From NCBI GenBank assembly GCA_965284645.1, contig OZ260106.1, positions 62,001 through 126,000 on the forward strand: a DNA stretch of 64,000 nucleotides. Direction: 5' to 3'. Below, piece after piece: positions 50,581 to 59,745 of the stretch. Position numbers and translations under genes: made by a program. Source of the stretch: JAIBAJ01 sp965284645 (lineage in GTDB: Bacteria > Bacteroidota > Bacteroidia > JAIBAJ01). The notes under the pieces are model-generated. The model saw only the letters and a list, made by a program, of their open reading frames with translations, was not told the DNA's origin and did no database searches. The stretch's first letter is position 1; each line of letters starts with the position of its first letter.

Positions 50581-52200
50581 TTGTTGGTAATCGAAGGCCC
50601 TTTGATGGATGGAATGAATGTGGTTGGCGACCTCTTCGGACAAGGAAAAATGTTCCTGCCTCAGGTGGTAAAAAGTGCCCGGGTAATGAAAAAAGCCGTG
50701 GCCTATCTAACCCCTTTCATGGATGCAGAAAAAGCAGCCGGAGCCGGAAAAGCCCAAGGTAAAGTACTCATGGCAACCGTAAAAGGGGATGTGCACGATA
50801 TTGGAAAAAATATTGTTGGTGTAGTGCTAGGCTGCAACAGTTATGAAGTAATCGACCTAGGCGTGATGGTACCCACCGAAAAAATCCTGGATACCGCCAT
50901 CCAAGAAAAGGTAGATGTAATTGGTCTGAGTGGATTGATTACCCCTTCCCTTGACGAAATGGTTTCTATTGCCAAAGAAATGGAACGCCGAAAAATGAAA
51001 ATCCCTTTGCTGATCGGAGGAGCAACCACCTCGAGGGTTCATACAGCCGTAAAAATTGAACCACATTACAGCGGAACTACAGTGCATGTATTGGATGCTA
51101 GCCGCAGCGTGCCTGTTGTAAGCAGCCTGCTTTCGGATGATGGAAAAGAAAAATTCGAAACCGACCTAAAAGCCGATTATGTGCGCATTCGTGAGCACCA
51201 CAACCGCAACAAAGCGGAGAAGGAACTGATCAGTCTGGAGGAGGCTCGCAAAAACAAATACCAAGTGAGCTGGAACCCACATGATTTGTACAAACCTAGC
51301 TTCTTGGGAGTAAAATCGTTCGAGAATTATCCTTTAGAAGAAATTGCAGGCTACATCGATTGGACACCCTTTTTCCAAGCTTGGGAATTGGCCGGTCGTT
51401 TCCCGAAAATATTGGATGACGAAATTGTTGGGAAAGAGGCCCAAAAGCTCTACAACGACGCCCAAACCATGCTCAAACGCATCATTGACGAAAAATGGTT
51501 AACCGCCAAGGCCAGCATAGGTTTCTGGAGAGCCAACCAAGTGAATGAAGACGATATCGCACTCTATGCCGACGATGAAAGAACCCAGGTCTTCGAAACC
51601 CTGCACACCCTTCGCCAGCAAGGAAAGAAAGCCGCTAACCTCCCTTATTTGGCCTTAGCCGATTTTGTGGCACCCAAAGGTAAAGGCGATGATTACATTG
51701 GAGGTTTTACCCTCACCACAGGTATTGGAATTGAGCAATGGATAGAAAAATTTGAGAAAGACCATGACGATTATTCTTCCATTATGCTCAAAGCCCTGGC
51801 CGATCGCCTAGCCGAAGCTTTTGCCGAATTGATGCACAAAAAAGTCCGCACCGACTATTGGGGTTATGCGAAATCGGAAAGTTTAGATAACAACCAATTG
51901 ATTGACGAGGCTTACCAAGGTATCCGTCCTGCACCGGGCTATCCCGCTTGTCCCGACCACACCGAAAAGCCTACTTTGTTTCATCTTTTGGATGCCGAAA
52001 ACCGCACCAGCATTCAGTTAACTGAAAGTTTGGCCATGTATCCTACGGCGGCAGTTTGTGGCTTGTATTTTTCACACCCGGAGTCCAAATATTTTGGGTT
52101 GGGCAAAATCGCCAAAGACCAAGTGGAGGATTATGCCAAACGCAAAGGCCAATCTCTTGAATATGTTGAGAAATGGCTAGGGCCTTGGTTGAGTTATTGA
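50581..52200 (+). CDS. metH: Methionine synthase, 3' part of split gene (cobalamin and AdoMet domains)
   Basis: 539 codons from the first ATG or TTG-like start, but the true frame continues upstream into FIDTDIEEARQKYGRPLLVI, directly after the 5' part. Visible: cap helix PLMDGMNVVGDLFGQGKMFL, cobalamin motif D-x-H-x-x-G in VKGDVHDIGKNIVGVVLG (about 75), GLSGLITPSLDEM and LLIGGATTSRVHTA; the AdoMet-binding reactivation domain has RPAPGYPACPDHTEK (about 450). With one A added at 50518-50520 the two parts join into a full-length 1221-residue MetH (E. coli 1227). As it stands the cobalamin half would not be made in frame. Confidence 0.9.
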   Translation: MLVIEGPLMDGMNVVGDLFGQGKMFLPQVVKSARVMKKAVAYLTPFMDAEKAAGAGKAQGKVLMATVKGDVHDIGKNIVGVVLGCNSYEVIDLGVMVPTEKILDTAIQEKVDVIGLSGLITPSLDEMVSIAKEMERRKMKIPLLIGGATTSRVHTAVKIEPHYSGTTVHVLDASRSVPVVSSLLSDDGKEKFETDLKADYVRIREHHNRNKAEKELISLEEARKNKYQVSWNPHDLYKPSFLGVKSFENYPLEEIAGYIDWTPFFQAWELAGRFPKILDDEIVGKEAQKLYNDAQTMLKRIIDEKWLTAKASIGFWRANQVNEDDIALYADDERTQVFETLHTLRQQGKKAANLPYLALADFVAPKGKGDDYIGGFTLTTGIGIEQWIEKFEKDHDDYSSIMLKALADRLAEAFAELMHKKVRTDYWGYAKSESLDNNQLIDEAYQGIRPAPGYPACPDHTEKPTLFHLLDAENRTSIQLTESLAMYPTAAVCGLYFSHPESKYFGLGKIAKDQVEDYAKRKGQSLEYVEKWLGPWLSY

Positions 52201-52360
52201 GAAAATAGTAGTGAGAAGTGAGAAAATAGAAAATAGAAAATAGAAAATCAAATATCAACAACTTGGAAAACTTTTTTCCTGCCCAAAATAAACCGTCCAA
52301 ACTAAGTCCCAACTTGTATCCGTCTAACTACTAAAATCTACCATCTAATTTCTATTTCTA
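52201..52360. other. Intergenic A-rich simple repeat after metH
   Basis: The gap 52201-52835 holds no gene. It begins with repeats of AAAATAG (52223-52249) and a CTAAC/CTACCATCTAA-like stretch, then a reverse family A copy (52361) and a reverse family B copy (52631). Confidence 0.5.
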
Positions 52361-52502
52361 GGCGGGTCCCATTCGCAAAACCCTTTCCTGCCTTTCTTTG
52401 GCATTTGGCAAGGCGAATGGTCGGGCTATTCGTTGCAAGTCCTCGCGCCTTTCGCTATCGCTTAGGCCGCTGTGGGCTTTTCACTGCTATCCCTACCCGG
52501 GG
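52361..52502 (-). repeat. Family A structured repeat, copy 7 (type II, reverse)
   Basis: P1: CGGGT 52363 / ACCCG 52495, a compensatory change from CGGGC/GCCCG of type I. P2 AAG/CTT. P3: CCATTCGC 52369 / GCGAATGG 52413. The variable hairpin is GCCT/AGGC. It shares the type II core with copy 6. Confidence 0.83.
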
Positions 52503-52625
52503 CGCTTCGAAAGGGCTTTGGTCGAATTTTTAGAAAAGCTTTAGTAGCCTTTTAAAATTAAGGAAAAGAACCTCCGTTGTTCATGTAGGCATACTTCTGT
52601 TTTAATCAATGCGGATAAGCCTCGG

Positions 52626-52781
52626 TTAAACCCAGATTACGCATTAGAAATGCATAAACGATTAACCAGTTGTAAATCAATTTGTATAGCCAAATTGATA
52701 ACAACTGCTAAATCGGGGTAACCCCAAATAAATCAAGTAGTTCGGATTAATAAATCCTCCTATTGATTAATTTGGGTTAAA
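52626..52781 (-). repeat. Family B MITE-like element, copy 4, with TTAAA target duplication
   Basis: Element 52631-52776 (146 bp), reverse, between TTAAA repeats; ends CCCAGATTAC and TTAATTTGGG. It lies 55 bp before the exosortase ATG, so its internal sequence may carry part of the promoter region of that gene. Confidence 0.85.
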
Positions 52782-52835
52782 AAACTTAAGGATACAATTT
52801 TATTTAAATAATTAAGTTTGATTGCCTAATTCTAA

Positions 52836-53384
52836 ATGCAACCGAACTTAAAAAACATCTCCGATTTGCCTTTTATTAGATTCAATTTCCTTGTTTATTT
52901 CCTCCTATATTTTTTGATAGGATTAAATTTGGAAACCCTTTTGAAGCCCGTTTCAGGAATTTTTCTAATACCTGTAGTGGAAATAACAAGTTGGTTGCTT
53001 CAAACTCCAGTGTTAGTAATAGATGGAAAATACCACTTTAAAGTTTGGAACTTCTTTATTGACAATACTTGCTCTGGAATTCAATTGTTCTGGTTTGTCT
53101 TTGGTATAATTTCCTTGATCCATTTCCCTATTCGTGAAGGATGGAAAACCTCCATTTATAAAGTGGTTTGTCTTCTTTTACTATCCTATATGTTTGGTTT
53201 ATTGGCAAATGAACTAAGAATTATGCAAGGATTAATGGTGCAAAAATGGGCCAGTATTTATTTGGGATCAAAACCACATTATGACTTGCACACTATGGTT
53301 GGCTACTTAATCTATTTTTTGATTTCAGGCCTAGCCCTTTTTTACTACTTCTTTGAAAAACCTGTAAAAAATGAAATATTTTAA
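52836..53384 (+). CDS. xrtK: Exosortase K (archaeosortase/exosortase family)
   Basis: 182 residues with about six membrane helices. The three catalytic residues of the exosortase family are present: Cys in NTCSGIQLFW (residue about 79), Arg in ANELRIMQG (about 127) and His in DLHTMVGYL (about 149). Exosortases cut a C-terminal tripartite signal (motif, helix, basic tail) and probably transfer the protein to another molecule. The next gene, overlapping by 14 bp, ends with M-S-E-P, a helix and a basic tail, so this is the dedicated XrtK with a single substrate. It is placed downstream of a family B element. Confidence 0.9.
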   Translation: MQPNLKNISDLPFIRFNFLVYFLLYFLIGLNLETLLKPVSGIFLIPVVEITSWLLQTPVLVIDGKYHFKVWNFFIDNTCSGIQLFWFVFGIISLIHFPIREGWKTSIYKVVCLLLLSYMFGLLANELRIMQGLMVQKWASIYLGSKPHYDLHTMVGYLIYFLISGLALFYYFFEKPVKNEIF

Positions 53385-56169
53385 TTCCCCCTTTTGGTAT
53401 CTTCCGCTGTGCTTCTTGCCTTATATCTTGATTGGATGCTGGTTTATTTCCGTTTATGAAATTATCGAAGGTTTCATTGAAAAGAGCGAACAGGTCTTAT
53501 GGTTGAAATTTGGAATTAGTCTTTGTTTATTGACGATAATCTCAGGTATTGGCTTTACTATTTCTTTAAAGACCAAGACCAACGGATCTGTTTTATGGAA
53601 TTTCTTTTTATTGGTTCTAAACTTTGTGTTTTTAACATCGGCCTTTCTTTCTTTGTCAAACCTGTTTCCAAGTAGCATCCCAAATTGGGTCATTAGTGAG
53701 GCTCCTATTTTGCATTTGGTAAGTTTTCTAATGATTCCTTTGGGTTTTCATTGTTTCAATTTGGTGCAATTATCGATTGATGTTCCTACCTCTGAAAAAT
53801 TGCTAATGACTTTCATTTGGGGAATAATTATTTCAGGGTTAGGATATTTAGGAATAATGGTTTTTATTCCTAGGCAATTCCATCCTTTTGAAAACCTGCT
53901 TCAAATTTACTTCAGCATTTATGTATTGGTGCTAGTTTTCTTTTTGTTCAGGTTTATGTACTTGTTTGTCCAACTTTATGTAATTAAACGCTTAGATGAC
54001 TCTTTGGTCGTAAAGTTGATTTTTTCGCTGGTATTGCCAATTTTCTGTGTACTTATCAACCGAATAAATATGGAGATGGGAATTTTTGGAGATTTTTGGG
54101 GTGTAACGTTTTTCCTGCTCTTAGGACTTAATGCTCTCTTTGTATGCTTGCCCACTGGAACAAATCCAATCTTCCAATGGTTTGTAATGCTTGGTCGGGC
54201 ATTGTTTTTCCCATTTACCTTTTATTTTCTACTTGTCTTTCTCCCTTTCCTTCCCATTTCGTTTTTCTTGGTTTTCTTTTTTCTTTCAGGATTGTTGCTG
54301 TTGGTACCTACTATTCTGTTTTTGATCCATTCTCTTGAACTTTTCCATTCCTTCCATGCCCTTAAAGAAAGAATTTCTGGATTTTGGATCAGCCTAATAC
54401 TTTTTTCATCATTTACCGTCCTTCCTCTTCTTTGGTATGCTAATGCCCGTTACGACAAAATGGTATTGCACCAAGGTTTAGAATATTTTTTTAATCCAAA
54501 CTATGAAAAATCCTACCAATTTGATTTGGTACGCTTTAAAAAGAGTTTGGATGAAATGGAATCGAATAAAAGGGGATTTTTTGGCATTTGGGGAGAAAGA
54601 CTTCCTTTCCTTTCTTCACTGTATAATTGGACGGTTTTAGACAACCTTACCTTATCCAATTCAAAAATTGATAGGTTAAACCAATTTATAAAAGGAGATC
54701 GAATCGAACGAATATCCAACCCTACAAATTCAAGTCACTATAATGTTTCAGGAGTAAGCCAAACAAGATATGACAGCCTAAACCAATGCTATATTTCAAC
54801 CATTGATTTGGAAATTTTCGCGCCAAAAATAAATTTCAACCAAACTGAATTCACTGCGCAGTTTGCTATTCCTATTGATGCATACGTTAAGCAGTATTAC
54901 CTGGTGATAGAGGGAAAAAAGGTCCCAGGAATTCTCGCCGAGAAGAAATCTGCACTTTGGCTTTATAACAATATTGTAAATTACCGACGTGATCCAGGGG
55001 TATTGTATTATGCTTCCCCAACCCTGTTATCGTTGAGGATTTTTCCATTTACTGAAAATGAACATAGAACCTCTGGTTTTGAAATTATCCATAAACAGCC
55101 CTTTCAATTAAGGCTTAACGATAAGATTTTTTCGTTGGGAGAGATACCTGGTAAGTCAGATTCCATACTTGAAAACAAGGCTTTTATGTATATTCCTTCC
55201 ACTGTAAAGAGCTCCTTAGAAATAGGAAACCGTAGCCCTTATTTGCATTTTATCTTGCAATGTTCGTCCAAAACTGGTATAGATTCTCAACTGGTAAAAT
55301 TCAAGGAAGTTTCGGCAAAATATCCTCAATATCTCAGCAATGCCAAGGTAAGTTTGGTAAATGCTTTTTGTAAAACCATACCCTATGTCTCCCTTGAAAA
55401 AAATCTAAATAGCATGGATTTGGGTGAAGGCTTTAACCTTGACATGGCCTTAAAATACAATTTCTACAACCAATTAAACGCCGCTTCAGAATCTTACCCA
55501 ATGTATGTTTTTGATGAAGGATTAATCGAAAAGGCGGTTTTAGAAAATTCTTACTCCCCATGGGAAATGGCTTTCCCTGAATCGAAATACCTCTATGGTG
55601 TAAATGACAATGGTACCTTCCAAGTGCATTCATTGTTGAATTTCCAGGATACAAGTTTTGGCAATCAAAATGGATTTTTACCAGCAGCATCAAGCCTTGT
55701 TTTAAACACAAAGGAAGGCATCAAAATAAATCTTCCAAAGGATGAAAAATCTTCAATAGTGATTAAAGCCAAGTCAATACAAGATTTCGACGGAATAAAA
55801 AGTAACACAGTTTGGGAGGAAGGCTTGGTTCAAAAAGCGCTAAATCAGTTTGGTGTTTTGCATCCTGAGCAGTTGGAACAAATCCAGGATAAAATGATCG
55901 AGAGAAGTTTTAAATCGCATTTACTCAATCCGTTCACCTGTTTTATGTCGGTTGAAAATCCTGCATTTTTAAAGGTTTTGGAAAAGAAACAAATAGATGT
56001 TTTGGAAGGGAAAAATTATTTGGACGCTGGCAATGACCCTCTTGGCATGAGTGAGCCCAACAAATTGGCAATACTATTTTTTGCAGGAATTTTGCTTGCA
56101 GTTGGTATCTTTAAATACAAAAAACATAAAGGAATTGGTTCTAGAATAAAAAAATCACCAAAAAACTAG
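53371..56169 (+). CDS. MSEP-CTERM protein, membrane and VIT-like domains
   Basis: 932 residues. Residues 1-370 carry about ten membrane helices. Then, after a linker (370-470), comes a VIT-like domain near 480-590: FAIPIDAYVKQYYLVIEGKK, GILAEKKSALWLYN, RRDPGVLYYASPTLLSLRIF. A soluble region follows, and the tail (about 895-932) is DPLGMSEPNKLAILFFAG, a hydrophobic helix and KYKKHKG..RIKKSPKN. The M-S-E-P motif is the sorting signal of the MSEP-CTERM family, which is always next to xrtK. It is thus the only visible substrate of the exosortase. Its function is unknown. Confidence 0.9.
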   Translation: MKYFNSPFWYLPLCFLPYILIGCWFISVYEIIEGFIEKSEQVLWLKFGISLCLLTIISGIGFTISLKTKTNGSVLWNFFLLVLNFVFLTSAFLSLSNLFPSSIPNWVISEAPILHLVSFLMIPLGFHCFNLVQLSIDVPTSEKLLMTFIWGIIISGLGYLGIMVFIPRQFHPFENLLQIYFSIYVLVLVFFLFRFMYLFVQLYVIKRLDDSLVVKLIFSLVLPIFCVLINRINMEMGIFGDFWGVTFFLLLGLNALFVCLPTGTNPIFQWFVMLGRALFFPFTFYFLLVFLPFLPISFFLVFFFLSGLLLLVPTILFLIHSLELFHSFHALKERISGFWISLILFSSFTVLPLLWYANARYDKMVLHQGLEYFFNPNYEKSYQFDLVRFKKSLDEMESNKRGFFGIWGERLPFLSSLYNWTVLDNLTLSNSKIDRLNQFIKGDRIERISNPTNSSHYNVSGVSQTRYDSLNQCYISTIDLEIFAPKINFNQTEFTAQFAIPIDAYVKQYYLVIEGKKVPGILAEKKSALWLYNNIVNYRRDPGVLYYASPTLLSLRIFPFTENEHRTSGFEIIHKQPFQLRLNDKIFSLGEIPGKSDSILENKAFMYIPSTVKSSLEIGNRSPYLHFILQCSSKTGIDSQLVKFKEVSAKYPQYLSNAKVSLVNAFCKTIPYVSLEKNLNSMDLGEGFNLDMALKYNFYNQLNAASESYPMYVFDEGLIEKAVLENSYSPWEMAFPESKYLYGVNDNGTFQVHSLLNFQDTSFGNQNGFLPAASSLVLNTKEGIKINLPKDEKSSIVIKAKSIQDFDGIKSNTVWEEGLVQKALNQFGVLHPEQLEQIQDKMIERSFKSHLLNPFTCFMSVENPAFLKVLEKKQIDVLEGKNYLDAGNDPLGMSEPNKLAILFFAGILLAVGIFKYKKHKGIGSRIKKSPKN

Positions 56170-56171
56170 GC

Positions 56172-56265
56172 AACCCGCCCTCGTTTTTAACCCACTAGTG
56201 TTTGCAAACGAGTGCGAGCTGTTGGGCGATTCGAAAGGGATATGCTGCGATAATTAGAAAAGTGG
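56172..56265 (-). repeat. Possible degraded family A remnant
   Basis: CTCGTTT (56180) pairs with AAACGAG (56206), resembling P3, followed by GGGCGATTCG, near the type II GGGCTATTCG. Most of the rest is gone. Weak support. Confidence 0.3.
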
Positions 56266-56331
56266 GAGCAGAGGTTTGAGCAAAAGAAAAACCACAGATA
56301 TTTCTGAAGGTATGTTTCGGTTTAAACCCAA

Positions 56332-56484
56332 TTAATCAATTGAAGGGTTTTGTTACTCGAACTGTTTGGTTTAACCTCTTCCAGAAGAAAATTTTAGATA
56401 GAAGTTGTAAATCAAATTGTTTTGACAAATTGATTTACAACTTCTAAATGGTATAAATATTTAAACTGTAGTATCTGGGTTAAA
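56332..56484 (+). repeat. Family B element, copy 6 (diverged), with TTAAA target duplication
   Basis: Element 56337-56479 (143 bp). It starts CCCAATTAATCAAT and ends TATCTGGG, between TTAAA repeats. Internal sequence is diverged, but the central hairpin is kept (GAAGTTGTAAATCAA / TTGATTTACAACTTC) with changed bases on both sides. It is an old copy in the 414-bp gap after the MSEP-CTERM gene; the rest of the gap shows nothing more. Confidence 0.78.
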
Positions 56485-56583
56485 TTCAGTCTCACTCAGA
56501 AATAAGTTGCTACAGTAAGTAGCCCAGCTGAAAAAATAAGTGGAGTGATAACCCCTGAAAGTCCAATGTATGGTTAGAAAAGC

Positions 56584-57207
56584 TTAATACATTGCGTAAT
56601 CCAAAACTGCTTCGCCATTGGTTAATTCCAATACAGGACTACCTGAACCATCGACTGGGTAAAGTTTACAATTAAATGTAAATTTCACCTTTACATAGTT
56701 GCTAAATCCACTGGTAATAGGCACCATTTCGGTAATGGTTATGCTACTTCCTGCTTGGTTGGTAGCGGTGCCACTATAACCCGCAGAAGAATAATTTTTT
56801 GTGCCATCTCCATATTGAATTTCGATGCCATTGGCCTCGTTTAGTGTACGAATTGATCGAAGGCCTGGCGCAAAAAAAGCTTCAAAACGTTGTTTTGTGC
56901 TACCTCCAGCAGCATCCGAAATGTCCATTATCCCAACTTGTACTCCACCAAAATTTGTTGTATTGGTAATAGATTGGTAGATATTGGCGGTGTAGGTTGT
57001 AAAGTTGTCAAAGCTTGACCATCCTAAATCTGGCGCTGCTGTGAAATTTACCGTGGTTCCACCTATTGTTGCTTTAAAGTAATCAGTAGTTGTGCTGGTT
57101 ATGGCCGTTGAATTGTTGTTGTTATCTGAATTTGAATCGTCCTTTTTACATCCAATTAGGCCAATTCCAATTGCCAAAAGGACCATTGTTAATTTGTTTA
57201 GTTTCAT
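56584..57207 (-). CDS. Lipoprotein of unknown function
   Basis: 207 residues. Lipobox GLIGC at about residue 20 (signal LTMVLLAIGIGLIGC). A short low-complexity Asp/Asn/Ser linker (DDSNSDNNNNST) is followed by a beta-rich domain: TDYFKATIGGTTVNFTAAPD, SGTATNQAGSSITITEMVPI and NYVKVKFTFNCKLY. Similar small calycin- or Ig-like lipoproteins occur widely in Bacteroidota, mostly unnamed. It is a single gene on the minus strand with AT-rich DNA upstream. Confidence 0.6.
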   Translation of the reverse strand: MKLNKLTMVLLAIGIGLIGCKKDDSNSDNNNNSTAITSTTTDYFKATIGGTTVNFTAAPDLGWSSFDNFTTYTANIYQSITNTTNFGGVQVGIMDISDAAGGSTKQRFEAFFAPGLRSIRTLNEANGIEIQYGDGTKNYSSAGYSGTATNQAGSSITITEMVPITSGFSNYVKVKFTFNCKLYPVDGSGSPVLELTNGEAVLDYAMY

Positions 57208-57684
57208 TGTTTTAAATTTTTTGCCGAAAATAAAAATAATTCAATTCGAAATATAAAATCTTGCAATTAATTGTGTACTTAGTGAAAGGAGGACGGGTGT
57301 GAAATGGAATGTTAAAGGCTAGGTTTAAGTCATTATTAGTAAATAGTTTTTTAAATCATTTCCTTAAGTAAAAGTTATTTTTTGTACTAATTTGGTTTTA
57401 ATATTTAACCCAAAAATAATTTATAATATTCCTAATTTGATTCGGTAAAAACAATCAATCCTGTAGGAAAAGAAGATAGAATGGCTTGCTTTTTCTTGTC
57501 TAGATTGTTTTGCAAAAAAGCCAAATGCACAGAAAAAGCAGTAGGCTTTCTTATTCGGGTAATCGCAACCAAATCAAGCTGTTCGGTTTTTATATTCTAA
57601 TGCGTAATCCGGTTTAAAATCTACCTACTCACAAAATTGGGTTGAAAAAAAATGCCCAATTCCAGCACCAAGGTTGGAGCGCCA
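57208..57684. other. Long AT-rich intergenic region with family B fragment
   Basis: No gene is seen. At 57568-57616 a truncated family B end (CTAATGCGTAATCCGGTTTAA) occurs. The rest is AT-rich with no clear open frame, up to the family A copy at 57685. Confidence 0.45.
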
Positions 57685-57833
57685 GTCCGGGCAAGGATAG
57701 AGGCAGTCTAGCCCACAGGGATGCGGAGGAACGGAGCAGACCGAGGACTAGCGCCGAAAGCCTGGCCCCAACCGCACTAGCACAATACTAAGGATTAACG
57801 CAGCACTGCTCTTTGCGGTTGGGGGCCCGCCCA
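57685..57833 (+). repeat. Family A structured repeat, copy 8 (type I)
   Basis: P1: CGGGC 57688 / GCCCG 57825. P2: CTAG/CTAG. P3: CCCCAACCGC 57766 / GCGGTTGGGG 57815, ten perfect pairs. It is closest to copy 1. It lies between divergent genes, 140 bp before the SDR start. Confidence 0.85.
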
Positions 57834-57949
57834 ATAGTCATTCTATTGCTATTTTTACTTTACAATACCTTAGGTAATCCAATCGGGACCTTCGTTCATG
57901 GACAAAGGAAACAGAATTTCGAAGGCTTGGGTAATTCTCGGCTTTGCTA

Positions 57950-57957
57950 TACCTTTA
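57950..57957 (+). promoter_or_regulatory. Candidate -7 box (TACCTTTA) of SDR gene
   Basis: One base from TAnnTTTG, 16 bp before ATG 57974. It supports that ATG over the upstream in-frame TTG at 57944. Confidence 0.35.
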
Positions 57958-57973
57958 CGACTCAAAATACCAC

Positions 57974-58747
57974 ATGAATTACACCCTGATAACCGGCGCT
58001 AGTAAAGGACTTGGAAAAGCTTTTGCCCATGTTTGTGCAGCAAAGGGAATGAATCTTTTGTTGACTGCCCGCTCCTTGCATTTGCTTGAACCTTTGGCGG
58101 AAGAGCTTCGGAAAAAGAAGGTAGAAGTGAAAATCCATACCTGTGATTTGTTGGACCATGCGGCACACCGAAAAATTTTTGAGTGGATTGAACAAGAAGG
58201 ATATCAGGTAAATATGCTGATAAACAATGCTGGAATGGGCTTTTATGGGCAGTTTGATGAGCAAAATTTGGAAAAACACCTTGAAGTAATGCACCTCAAC
58301 ATGGATGCTATGGTAAAAATGGCCCATGCTTTTTTAAATCATAGCCCCAAAAACCAACGCAGGTATTTGCTGAATGTATCGAGTATGGGAGCTTATTTGC
58401 CGGTGCCCTACATGGCTATTTATGCGGCTTCTAAGGCATTTATGCTTTCATTTTCCAATGCCATTCGCCATGAATTAAAAAACCAAAATGTGTATGTAAC
58501 GGCGCTTTGTCCGGGAGGGGTTGAAACTGAATTTTTTAGTCCGGCCCAAATGGATGAAATTGCTAAACGCACAGCAAAATATATGGATTCGCCCGAGTTC
58601 GTTGCGCAAAAAAGCTTGGAGGCCTTACTGAAAAATAAGCGTGAGGTAGTGCCAGGATTGGCCAATGCCTTCGCTGCTCAACTTTCGAAACGTATGCCTC
58701 AGGGTTTGGTGATTGCACAAGCGGCTCAGCTTTATAAACCGAAGTAA
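57974..58747 (+). CDS. Short-chain dehydrogenase/reductase (SDR)
   Basis: 257 residues from ATG 57974. Classical SDR: cofactor motif TGASKGLGKAF (residues 7-17), NNAGMGFYG near 87 (NNAG), catalytic Ser in LLNVSSMGAYLPVP near 140, and YAASKAFMLSFSNAI with Tyr and Lys (near 154-158), then CPGGVETEF. NAD(P)H oxidoreductase with unknown substrate; resembles the YqjQ/DltE-like group. It converges on the epimerase gene with only 2 bp between the two stops. Confidence 0.9.
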   Translation: MNYTLITGASKGLGKAFAHVCAAKGMNLLLTARSLHLLEPLAEELRKKKVEVKIHTCDLLDHAAHRKIFEWIEQEGYQVNMLINNAGMGFYGQFDEQNLEKHLEVMHLNMDAMVKMAHAFLNHSPKNQRRYLLNVSSMGAYLPVPYMAIYAASKAFMLSFSNAIRHELKNQNVYVTALCPGGVETEFFSPAQMDEIAKRTAKYMDSPEFVAQKSLEALLKNKREVVPGLANAFAAQLSKRMPQGLVIAQAAQLYKPK

Positions 58748-58749
58748 TC

Positions 58750-59742
58750 TTATAGGCTTTTGTACCATTCCACAGTACGTTTCAACCCTTCGTGCAGTTC
58801 AACTTGGGTTTTAAAACCGATTTCTCGTCTGGCTTTTTGGGAGGAAAAATGCAGGTCGTGGGTGGCTGTTTGGACGATGTAAGTGCTGAAAATAGGCATT
58901 TTATTTCTCCAGACTGTAAAATGCAGCAAATCAACAAGGAAGGCGGCGGGCATCACCAAAAGTTTGGGTATGGCAAGCGGTTTTGCGGGTATTCCTAATT
59001 TTTCGGCAAATAGGGGAAATAAATCGCGGCTTTGGATGAAATCGGGGTCGTGATCGGTAATATTATAGGTTTGTCCGGCAGCCGCAGCCTCCATTCCGGC
59101 ACAGAGCAAACCAAAAACCAAATTATCGACATATACATAGCCCAGTCGATTGAAGCCGGAGCCCAGAAAAGCCGTTGTTTTTTTCTGTTCGATACGGCTT
59201 AAGATTTCCTTACTGGTTAGTCTGTCGTTGGGACCAAAAATTTGGAAACCAGGGCGAATGATAACGATTTCGAGTTGTTTTTTGTGGGCTTGCAGCAGTT
59301 GCTCACATTTTACTTTCGAGGCGGTATAAGGGCGGGTAAACCAGTGGGGCCTCAACAATGGGGTAGATTCGTCGGCATCTTTAAAATGCTTAAATCCGTG
59401 TACCACTAGGGAACTCATAAAAACAAACCGCCTTACTTTGGCCACTATCGCTTCTTGGAGCAGGTTTTTAGTTCCACCAAAGTTGACATGGAAAATGGTT
59501 TTTGACCAGGCCGCCGATGGTAGGGCAGCCAAGTGATACACCACCTCCACTTGGTTTAGGAGTCCTTGAAGGGTTTCCGGTTTTGTAATATCAGCATACA
59601 CCACTTCGCAAGCCAGTCCTTCGAGATTAGCCAATGACGTACCGGGCAATACCATGGCTTTCACAGAATGGCCTTCCTGCAGTAGCCGTTTGGTTAAATT
59701 GCTGCCGATAAAACCATTGGCGCCAGTAACGAGGATTTGCAT
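58750..59742 (-). CDS. NAD-dependent epimerase/dehydratase (extended SDR)
   Basis: 330 residues. Rossmann motif GANGFIGSNLTKRLL at residues 7-21, VYHLAALPSA near 68, catalytic Tyr-Lys YTASKVKCEQLL near 139, and the extended-SDR C-terminal region GYVYVDNLVFGLLCAGMEAA. Such enzymes act on nucleotide sugars, sterols or flavonoids. Here the distance from other cell-wall genes gives no hint. The CPBP gene upstream ends 3 bp before this start, so both are one operon. Confidence 0.88.
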   Translation of the reverse strand: MQILVTGANGFIGSNLTKRLLQEGHSVKAMVLPGTSLANLEGLACEVVYADITKPETLQGLLNQVEVVYHLAALPSAAWSKTIFHVNFGGTKNLLQEAIVAKVRRFVFMSSLVVHGFKHFKDADESTPLLRPHWFTRPYTASKVKCEQLLQAHKKQLEIVIIRPGFQIFGPNDRLTSKEILSRIEQKKTTAFLGSGFNRLGYVYVDNLVFGLLCAGMEAAAAGQTYNITDHDPDFIQSRDLFPLFAEKLGIPAKPLAIPKLLVMPAAFLVDLLHFTVWRNKMPIFSTYIVQTATHDLHFSSQKARREIGFKTQVELHEGLKRTVEWYKSL

Positions 59743-59745
59743 GGA

